From positions 1 through 5,646 of the forward strand of contig CAIPLJ010000069.1 of the NCBI GenBank assembly GCA_903865885.1: DNA of 5,646 nucleotides, written 5' to 3'. Positions 1 to 5,646 of the stretch are shown here, one piece after another (positions within the stretch are counted from its first letter, which is position 1; each line of letters opens with the position of its first letter). Under the pieces are notes generated by a model. That model was not told where the DNA came from. It saw nothing but the letters and a program-made list of their open reading frames with translations, and ran no database searches. This DNA comes from an uncultured Actinomycetes bacterium (GTDB lineage Bacteria; Actinomycetota; Actinomycetes; Nanopelagicales; Nanopelagicaceae). The translations under genes and the position numbers were made by a program.

Positions 1-677
1 AATCTCGTCCGCAGATGCGCGATATTGCAGAAAGTATCGGAGCGCGCGATTGGGCGATGGGTCCCAGTGTGATGGGTACACCGGGTGAAAGCTGGAGCAA
101 GAAGCACGAACACGAACCAGAAATTATTTCCAACACTTCATCACATTCGGAATTAATGCACGAATGTTATGGAATCGGAATCGTTTCAAAGATTCCTGTT
201 ATGAGCTGGCATCGGCTCAATCTTGGAAATTCACCACTTGGGCTTCCACTTATTGTTCCGGGTGATGAAAGTGGAAAAGGTAGACCGCGATTTATCTATG
301 TGAAAGATGAACCTCGCCTTGCACTGGCCGCAGTTTTGGAAAATGGATTAACAGTTGTTAATACACATCTCTCCTTTGTTCCAGGATTTAATCTCGCACA
401 ATTACGCCGCGTTAAGAAATGGGCACTCTCGATTGCACAATCCACTGGCACGCGCGCCGTTGTTGTAGGCGATCTCAACTTGCCGAAGAATCTGCCGATA
501 GTTGCATCGCAATGGCAGAGCCTTGTCACCCAGAACACCTATCCAAGCTGGGGTGGAAAAATTCAATTCGATTACATCCTCTCCCCTGACCTGGCTTTCG
601 GAGAATATTCCGTGAGGAATTTCGCTCCAACCGGGGTGAGTGATCACCTTCCTATCGGGGTAGAAATCTTCGGTTAG
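1..677 (+). CDS. Endonuclease/exonuclease/phosphatase (EEP) fold hydrolase, 5' end missing
   Basis: This is the C-terminal part of a metal-dependent hydrolase of the DNase I-like EEP superfamily, which cleaves phosphodiester or phosphate ester bonds. The frame is open to the left edge (first full codon 3-5, reading S-R-P-Q), so the ATG at 15 is probably internal. Numbering from that ATG, the visible motifs are YGIGIVSKIPV near 52-62, NTH at 116-118, GDLN at 152-155, QFDYIL near 185-189 and the terminal SDH at 209-211. These supply the usual catalytic His, Asp and Asn residues. The early metal-binding Gln-Glu motif is not seen and should lie a few dozen residues upstream of the window. No signal peptide or membrane segment can be judged from the fragment. 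The substrate (DNA, phospholipid or another phosphoester) cannot be told from the sequence. katG follows 31 bp downstream on the same strand, but a separate katG promoter seems present, so an operon is uncertain. Confidence 0.85.
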   Translation, partial: SRPQMRDIAESIGARDWAMGPSVMGTPGESWSKKHEHEPEIISNTSSHSELMHECYGIGIVSKIPVMSWHRLNLGNSPLGLPLIVPGDESGKGRPRFIYVKDEPRLALAAVLENGLTVVNTHLSFVPGFNLAQLRRVKKWALSIAQSTGTRAVVVGDLNLPKNLPIVASQWQSLVTQNTYPSWGGKIQFDYILSPDLAFGEYSVRNFAPTGVSDHLPIGVEIFG

Positions 678-702
678 CAATTTTCGATAAATTCATTAAC
701 CT
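674..702 (+). promoter_or_regulatory. Putative katG promoter, leaderless type
   Basis: A TTAGCA hexamer at 674-679 matches the TTGACA -35 consensus at four of six bases. It is followed by a 17-bp spacer and TAACCT at 697-702, which fits the actinobacterial TAnnnT -10 pattern. The last T lies six bases before the katG ATG at 709, so transcription would begin at or next to the start codon. The only purine run before the ATG, GGGG at 704-707, is one base away and too close to act as a normal ribosome binding site. The -35 element overlaps the stop codon of the upstream gene. A competing TAnnnT match, TAAATT at 688-693, would give a short leader but has no good -35. This is a pattern-based prediction only. 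Confidence 0.4.
679..693. promoter_or_regulatory. AT-rich dyad in the katG promoter spacer, possible operator
   Basis: AATTT at 679-683 and AAATT at 689-693 are inverted copies separated by TCGAT, giving a 15-bp dyad between the proposed -35 and -10 elements of katG. That position suits a repressor site, and peroxide-responsive Fur-family repressors use AT-rich 15-bp dyads. However, it does not match a PerR or Fur box that I can recall, and 5-bp arms in AT-rich DNA can arise by chance. No regulator gene is visible in the window. Confidence 0.2.
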
Positions 703-708
703 TGGGGT

Positions 709-2922
709 ATGACTACAGAATCACAGATATCCGCAGCGCAATCCAATGAAGCACAGTGTCCATACACAGGTAGCAAGCTCAATAAAGAGGGCACGTACAA
801 CACCGATTGGTGGCCTAACCATCTAGACCTTGGCGTACTTCGCCAACATTCACCTGTCTCAGATCCGATGGATGAAGATTTCGATTATGCAGCAGAGTTT
901 AAGAAGCTCAATATTAGATCTGTAAAGAAAGATATCGAAGCTCTAATGACAACATCACAAGAGTGGTGGCCTGCAGATTACGGACATTACGGTCCATTCT
1001 TTATTCGCATGGCATGGCATAGCGCTGGTACATATCGCACATACGATGGTCGCGGCGGCGCAGGCGCTGGTATGCAACGTTTTGCACCACTCAATAGCTG
1101 GCCAGATAACGTCAACCTCGATAAAGCTCGTCGTTTGTTGTGGCCTATTAAGCAGAAGTACGGAAAGTCTCTGTCGTGGGCAGATCTCATGATTCTTACC
1201 GGCAATTGCGCACTTGAATCTATGGGCCTTAAGACATTTGGTTTCGGTGGAGGACGCGCAGATGTCTGGGAACCAGATGAAACGTACTGGGGTAAAGAGC
1301 AAGAGTGGCTTACCAATAAGCGCTATAGCGGTGATCGTGAATTAGAAGATCCACTCGCTGCAGTGCAGATGGGTTTGATTTATGTAAACCCTGAAGGTCC
1401 AGATGGAAATCCTGATGTTCTTGCATCTGCAAAAGATATTCGCGAAACATTTGCTCGTATGGCTATGAATGATGAAGAGACCGTTGCACTCATTGCTGGT
1501 GGTCATACATTCGGTAAAGCACATGGCGCGGCAGATCCAGGAAAATATGTTGGAGCAGAACCAGAAGGTGCACCTATCGAGCAGATGGGTCTTGGCTGGA
1601 AGAACACCAATGGCAAGGGAAATGGCGCAGAAACTATTTCCAGCGGCCTCGAAGGTGCTTGGACACCAACTCCAACGACATGGGATAACACCTACTTTAA
1701 GACTCTCTTTAAGTACGAGTGGCAGAAGACAAAGTCTCCCGCTGGTGCAACACAGTGGATTCCCACTGATGAATCTGCAGCGAAAGCAGTTCCTGATGCA
1801 CATCGCAAGGGCGTTACACATGCTCCAGTAATGTTCACAACAGATCTTGCAATGCGCATGGATCCTGCATACGAGAAGATTTCACGACGTTTTGCCGGTG
1901 ATCTTGATGCATTTGCTGATGCATTTGCACGCGCATGGTTCAAACTTACTCACCGAGATATGGGCCCTGTTGCCCGCTACCTCGGACCACTTGTTCCTAA
2001 AGAACAGCTCATTTGGCAAGATCCACTTCCAGCAGCTACCAAATCAACAATCTCTAAGACAGATGCGGATTCACTGAAGAAGAAGATTCTTAAGAGTGAT
2101 CTCACGATTGCTCAGCTTGTTACAACTGCGTGGGCATCTGCTGCATCTTTCCGCACAACAGATAAGCGCGGTGGTGCAAATGGTGCTCGTATTCGCCTCG
2201 AGCCACAACGCAATTGGGCAGTTAATAATCCCAAGGAGCTTGCAAAGGTTCTTAAGGAGCTCGAAAAGATTCAACTCAGCTTCAATAAGAAGGCTAAGAA
2301 GAAGATCTCACTTGCCGATCTCATTGTTCTTGCAGGAACTGCTGCAATCGAGAAAGCAATCGAGAGCGCTGGATTCTCTGTAAAGGTTCCATTTAAGGCA
2401 GGACGCACAGATGCAACACAAGAACAGACAGATGTCGCATCCTTCGCAGTTCTTGAACCTACAGCTGATGGTTTCCGTAACTATCTAGGTAGCGGGCAAG
2501 TACATAGCGCTGAAGAACTTCTTGTCGATCGCGCAGCGCTCTTGGGACTTACTGCACCTGAAATGACGGTTCTTGTCGGTGGATTGCGCGTACTTGGTGC
2601 TAATTACGATGGTTCAAAGACCGGCGTACTCACACATAAGAAAGAGACTTTGAGTACTGATTTCTTTATCAATATCCTCGATATCAAGTACGAGTGGGCA
2701 CCCAAGTCAGCCGATAACAACCTCTTTGAGGCACACGATCGCAAGACCGGAAAAGTTAAATGGAGCGCAACCCGCGCTGATTTAGTCTTCGGTTCACATT
2801 CAGAACTGCGCGCACTTTCTGAAGTCTATGCAAGTAGCGATGCCGAGAAGAAGTTCATCAAGGATTTCGTAGCGGCCTGGACAAAGGTAATGAACTTAGA
2901 TCGTTTTGATCTGAAGAAGTAA
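709..2922 (+). CDS. katG: Catalase-peroxidase KatG (heme b, bifunctional)
   Basis: KatG is a cytoplasmic class I heme peroxidase that dismutates hydrogen peroxide to water and oxygen and also has peroxidase activity. The 737-residue length is typical of the family. The N-terminal heme domain spans roughly residues 30-425. Its distal residues are R100, W103 and H104, with D133 in the access channel (NSWPDN). The Met-Tyr-Trp adduct needed for catalase activity is complete: W103, Y225 (MGLIYVNPEGP) and M251 (RMAMND). The proximal side has H266 (GGHTFGK), W318 and D379, and the mobile arginine is R416 (THRDMGP). S312 corresponds to Ser315 of Mycobacterium tuberculosis KatG. The C-terminal domain, about 445-737, is the usual heme-free duplicate, with alanine replacing the distal His in TAWASA, and the protein ends in NLDRFDLKK. 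The ATG at 709 is secure because an in-frame TAA lies at 697-699 and conserved residues (DWWPN) follow early. No signal peptide is seen. No furA-type regulator lies beside it, unlike in mycobacteria. The stop codon is one base from the convergent adnB-like stop. Confidence 0.98.
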   Translation: MTTESQISAAQSNEAQCPYTGSKLNKEGTYNTDWWPNHLDLGVLRQHSPVSDPMDEDFDYAAEFKKLNIRSVKKDIEALMTTSQEWWPADYGHYGPFFIRMAWHSAGTYRTYDGRGGAGAGMQRFAPLNSWPDNVNLDKARRLLWPIKQKYGKSLSWADLMILTGNCALESMGLKTFGFGGGRADVWEPDETYWGKEQEWLTNKRYSGDRELEDPLAAVQMGLIYVNPEGPDGNPDVLASAKDIRETFARMAMNDEETVALIAGGHTFGKAHGAADPGKYVGAEPEGAPIEQMGLGWKNTNGKGNGAETISSGLEGAWTPTPTTWDNTYFKTLFKYEWQKTKSPAGATQWIPTDESAAKAVPDAHRKGVTHAPVMFTTDLAMRMDPAYEKISRRFAGDLDAFADAFARAWFKLTHRDMGPVARYLGPLVPKEQLIWQDPLPAATKSTISKTDADSLKKKILKSDLTIAQLVTTAWASAASFRTTDKRGGANGARIRLEPQRNWAVNNPKELAKVLKELEKIQLSFNKKAKKKISLADLIVLAGTAAIEKAIESAGFSVKVPFKAGRTDATQEQTDVASFAVLEPTADGFRNYLGSGQVHSAEELLVDRAALLGLTAPEMTVLVGGLRVLGANYDGSKTGVLTHKKETLSTDFFINILDIKYEWAPKSADNNLFEAHDRKTGKVKWSATRADLVFGSHSELRALSEVYASSDAEKKFIKDFVAAWTKVMNLDRFDLKK

Positions 2923-2923
2923 G

Positions 2924-5646
2924 TTATTTAAGTAGTAACAGATCGATGAGTTGATCTTCGCTAAGAAGATTGGCTCGTCGATCTGTTCTATTTGTGGGCA
3001 CATAATGGAAAGCCGCTGATACCTTCTCGACTGGGATTGCTTGTAACTTTGCCCAAGCTAAGCGATAGACAGCGAGCTGCACAGCAGATGATTCGCCCAA
3101 GACCTTTGAGCCTGTCTTCCAATCGACAACTTCAAATCCAGAATCAGTTTTATAAACGGCATCAATACGGCCACGAACAAGAATTCCGCCAATCACAGTT
3201 TCGAAGGGGACTTCAACGGCATGTGGTTGCAGAGGCGCCCAGTTGGATGCAAGCCATTGAGTTTTGAGATCTTCGAGTTTCTGATCATCTTCAAAGGGAG
3301 TAAGTAAGTCGAAATCTTCGTCATCAAATAACGTCTTGGCATTGAAGTGGTTTTCAATCCAGATATGGAATGCGGTTCCGCGGTGTGAGTATTCATCCAT
3401 TGCGCGCGGCATTGGGCGACGAATAGTGCGAGCAAGCTCTGATGGATCTTCATGCAAGGCAATCAGCGTTGATGTCGATAGTCGAGGTGGCATAGCAACA
3501 TCGAGTGAACCGAGTTTGTACTCTTCAAATTCAGCGATGATGGCGCGAGCATCATCTACCCATTCACTCGATGTAGCAGTGCTGAGATCAAGTGGCTGCG
3601 CAGATTCAACGAGTGCGATGGTGCGATCGAAATCTGCGCGGCGATCGCCGAGTGGATCACGTGGCCATTGGGCTGTGACCTCAATATCTCGAGCCGGATT
3701 GCGATCTGTACTTGCCGGTGCCACTGGTGCTGAAAGCACGGTACCTATTGCACTTGCGACCTCTTGAACCTTTTCATAGAGAAGAGATGGGTTAACTGGC
3801 TTTGCTCCATCACGCCAGAAGGATGTCGAACAGAAAAGGTGTGTGCGAGCACGAGTCATTGCTACATAGCCAAGTCGTATCTCTTCACGCATCTTAAAAT
3901 CGACACAGGTTTTAGCAAATTCATCAATCGCCTTCTTTGCCTGTGCATTTGTCGTTGCCGCGTTCCATGAAAAATTGGGCAAAGTAGTTTTATCGCCACG
4001 AAGTGCAAATGGGATATGGCGTTCGTTGGTAATCCAGTTATCAGGGTCTGAAGTATTTGCGCTAGGAAATGTTCCCTCAGCGAGCCCCGGAACTGCAACG
4101 ACATCCCATTCTGCGCCCTTTGCCATATGGATTGTGAGAATCTGTACAACAGTTGCATCAACATCGGGAATGCCAGCTTTTAGGCCGCCTTCTTCATCAC
4201 TTGCAACATCGAGCCATTGCAGGAATGCAGACAGTGTTCCACCGCTGCGTGCAAACTTTGCAGCTTCATCCATAAAGCGATCTAGGTGACGTCGTCCGCG
4301 AGTACCACCATCGCGCAACATGACTTCGCTCTCAAGGTTGAGATAGCGCTCGATATCAACGATGAGATCGGTAATCGGAGCAGATGCACGAGAGCGAAGG
4401 CGTCGTAGGTCGGATGCGAATTCGTTAAGGCGCTTATATCCTTCGCTGCTGAATTTAGATTTATCGCTCTTATCGATCTCATCGAGTGCATCAATGACGC
4501 TTCCGATAAATTGATCATCTGCTTCAGCAGAGAGCGGGTTACCGGCCACGATATTTTTAACGATGCTACGGCTATCGGCTGCAAGAGATTCTGAGCGAGA
4601 ACGTGCAAAGCGACCAAGGGCAGCAATATCGCGTGGACCAAGGTTGATACGAGGACCTGTCAGGTGGCGCATGAGAGATGCACCTGCGTCAGGATTATTA
4701 ATGATCTTGAGCATCGCAACGAGATCTGCAATTTCAGGAAGGTGGACAAGTCCGCCTAAACCAAGGACTTCAGAAGGTATTCCGGCCTTTGCAAGAGCCT
4801 CTTGAATCAACGCAATCTGTGCGCGCTTGCGTACCAAAACTGCGAAGGTCTTAGGTGCTTTGCTGCCAACTTTGCTGCGATCTGGGTTATTCCATAGCGG
4901 TGCAAAATATTCAGCAATCGCAGTTGCTTCGCCTTCAAGATTTTCAAAGGCACCACAAGTCAGATCGCCTTTACCTGCACCCTTACGAGGTTTTAGGGCA
5001 GCAACAGTGATCTCTTCATCTTTGCGAACTACGGCAGAGATTTCATTTGCCAGGGTAAGAATTGATTGGTCATTGCGATAGGTAGTAAGAAGTTCGTAAC
5101 TCTCTTTACCTTGCGACCCAGCAGCTTTAGGAAAGTTTTTATTAAATGCACTAATAGTTCCTGATGATGCACCGCGCCATGTGTAGATAGATTGACATGG
5201 ATCGCCCACTGCTGTGACGGGATGTCCGCCGCCAAAGAGTGCAGAGAGTAAACGCACCTGTGATTGCGAAGTATCTTGATATTCATCGAGCAGAACAACG
5301 GGATACTTTGCGCGCTCGAGCAGACCGACATCGGGAAAGTTAACTGCGATATCTGCAGCCAGAGCGATTTGGTCATCGAATGAGAGTTCACCTGATTGAC
5401 GTCGAGCCTCTAGAAAAGCCTCAACCATCGGCAACATCGCGATTCGTTGTGTGAGCACCTTGGCTACTTTTCTGGTCTCCTCATTGGTTGGGCCAGTCAT
5501 GGCAATCACTTGACGTAAAAGCTCTTCATCAACGCTGCGAATTTGATCAGAGGTAACGCGGTGTTCGAGAATCATTGATGTCAGGCCAAGTAAATCCTTC
5601 ACGACAGTGCTGGCCGCATCGCTAGAGGCAAAGGTGCCGTCATCCC
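2924..5646 (-). CDS. adnB: AdnB-like UvrD-family helicase with C-terminal RecB-type nuclease, N-terminus missing
   Basis: This is probably the AdnB subunit of the actinobacterial AdnAB motor-nuclease, which unwinds and resects double-strand DNA ends for recombination, the role RecBCD or AddAB plays elsewhere. The frame stays open to the right edge, so the GTG at 5602 is not the true start. The Walker A motif lies outside the window. Numbering from codon 5602-5600, helicase motif II is LLDEYQDT (104-111), motif III is AVGDPCQSIYTWRGA (131-145), and the motif IV region TYR is at 174-176. Motif V is LTIHMAKGAEWD (489-500) and motif VI is LGYVAMTRAR (577-586). The nuclease domain has H746 (AFHIWIE), D814 (GRIDAV), D827 and K829 (VVDWKTG) and the QLAVYR motif from Q842, so it looks catalytically intact. 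The GDPxQSIYxWRGAS and AFHYV segments favour AdnB over AdnA or plain UvrD. An adnA partner would be expected upstream, beyond the right edge, but cannot be seen. The last codons overlap a proposed katG terminator. The subunit assignment rests on remembered family sequences. Confidence 0.85.
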   Translation of the reverse strand, partial: DDGTFASSDAASTVVKDLLGLTSMILEHRVTSDQIRSVDEELLRQVIAMTGPTNEETRKVAKVLTQRIAMLPMVEAFLEARRQSGELSFDDQIALAADIAVNFPDVGLLERAKYPVVLLDEYQDTSQSQVRLLSALFGGGHPVTAVGDPCQSIYTWRGASSGTISAFNKNFPKAAGSQGKESYELLTTYRNDQSILTLANEISAVVRKDEEITVAALKPRKGAGKGDLTCGAFENLEGEATAIAEYFAPLWNNPDRSKVGSKAPKTFAVLVRKRAQIALIQEALAKAGIPSEVLGLGGLVHLPEIADLVAMLKIINNPDAGASLMRHLTGPRINLGPRDIAALGRFARSRSESLAADSRSIVKNIVAGNPLSAEADDQFIGSVIDALDEIDKSDKSKFSSEGYKRLNEFASDLRRLRSRASAPITDLIVDIERYLNLESEVMLRDGGTRGRRHLDRFMDEAAKFARSGGTLSAFLQWLDVASDEEGGLKAGIPDVDATVVQILTIHMAKGAEWDVVAVPGLAEGTFPSANTSDPDNWITNERHIPFALRGDKTTLPNFSWNAATTNAQAKKAIDEFAKTCVDFKMREEIRLGYVAMTRARTHLFCSTSFWRDGAKPVNPSLLYEKVQEVASAIGTVLSAPVAPASTDRNPARDIEVTAQWPRDPLGDRRADFDRTIALVESAQPLDLSTATSSEWVDDARAIIAEFEEYKLGSLDVAMPPRLSTSTLIALHEDPSELARTIRRPMPRAMDEYSHRGTAFHIWIENHFNAKTLFDDEDFDLLTPFEDDQKLEDLKTQWLASNWAPLQPHAVEVPFETVIGGILVRGRIDAVYKTDSGFEVVDWKTGSKVLGESSAVQLAVYRLAWAKLQAIPVEKVSAAFHYVPTNRTDRRANLLSEDQLIDLLLLK
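2937..2987 (+). terminator. Long hairpin, probable katG transcription terminator inside the adnB-like 3' end
   Basis: Positions 2937-2959 pair without a gap to 2965-2987, giving a 23-bp stem around the loop GCTAA (2960-2964). The outer arms are AACAGATCGATGAG and CTCGTCGATCTGTT, and the inner arms include ATCTTC and GAAGAT. As + strand RNA every position pairs, with G-U wobbles at 2947:2977, 2951:2973, 2952:2972 and 2953:2971. In the - strand transcript these four become A/C mismatches, so the structure favours the katG transcript. A moderately T-rich stretch, TTCTATTTG, runs from 2986 to 2994 after the stem, which is weaker than a classical U-tract. The hairpin begins 15 bases after the katG stop codon. 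It also encodes about residues 872-889 of the convergent helicase-nuclease, past its catalytic motifs. It could instead protect the katG mRNA 3' end from exonucleases. Confidence 0.6.

Noticed and set aside
633..650. Hairpin GGTGA-GTGA-TCACC near the end of the upstream hydrolase gene, considered as a terminator.
   Set aside because: It lies in the codons of the conserved SDH motif, has a stem of about 5-7 bp, and has no T-tract after it.
1342..1821. Long open frame on the - strand inside katG (159 codons).
   Set aside because: It lies wholly antisense to a well-conserved enzyme, and its translation is rich in Cys and low-complexity stretches with no recognisable domain.
1905..1928. Perfect 12-bp tandem repeat TGATGCATTTGC x2 within katG, encoding the repeated D-A-F-A.
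   Set aside because: From memory of M. tuberculosis KatG, this segment has the same length there, so no residues were inserted. The repeat most likely reflects similar residues and codon preference, not a recent duplication.
2896..2914. Short hairpin AGATC-GTTTT-GATCT near the katG 3' end, considered as a terminator for the - strand gene.
   Set aside because: The core stem is only 5 bp. The flanking pair at 2897:2913 is a wobble on the + strand only, and no T-rich tract follows it in the - direction.
2899..2983. Five GATC sites within about 85 bp (2899, 2908, 2941, 2953, 2980), considered as a methylation or binding-site cluster.
   Set aside because: GATC is its own reverse complement and most of these sites sit in arms of the two hairpins, so pairing explains much of the cluster.
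3336..3767. Long open frame on the + strand (143 codons) antisense to the helicase-nuclease.
   Set aside because: The Ser/Ala/Arg-rich translation is what the reverse of the helicase codons gives, and no family motif is present.

Overview
The window holds three protein genes packed almost end to end. They are the 3' part of an endonuclease/exonuclease/phosphatase-fold hydrolase gene (+ strand, cut by the left edge), a complete catalase-peroxidase gene katG (+ strand), and the 3' part of an AdnB-type helicase-nuclease gene (- strand, cut by the right edge). No tRNA, rRNA, CRISPR array, insertion sequence or prophage feature was seen, and no stretch longer than about 31 bp lacks a gene.

Organism: the helicase resembles actinobacterial AdnB, a UvrD-like motor with a C-terminal RecB-type nuclease, and KatG also reads like an actinobacterial protein. 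Base composition is moderate (hand-counted lines give about 47-55% GC), well below most soil Actinobacteria, and the gaps between genes are only 31 bp and 1 bp. Together these suggest a streamlined, moderate-GC actinobacterium such as the freshwater acI/Nanopelagicales group. The lineage is an inference from composition and remembered family sequences, not from a search.

Layout: positions 1-677 encode the hydrolase C-terminal part. Positions 678-708 are the only real intergenic gap. It appears to hold a katG promoter suited to leaderless translation, with a small AT-rich dyad between its -35 and -10 elements. Positions 709-2922 are katG, with all the expected heme-pocket and Met-Tyr-Trp adduct residues. 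One base later, at 2924, the convergent adnB-like gene ends. Its helicase motifs II to VI and its nuclease motifs are present, while the Walker A segment lies beyond the right edge.

The most notable observation is a 23-bp hairpin at 2937-2987, inside the last codons of the adnB-like gene. It is fully paired only as + strand RNA, where four of its pairs are G-U wobbles that become A/C mismatches in the opposite transcript. This suggests a katG terminator built into the coding sequence of the opposing gene. Functionally, KatG removes hydrogen peroxide and AdnAB processes double-strand DNA ends, so both fit DNA protection and repair, but the convergent layout means they are not one operon. No convincing novel biological system was found.
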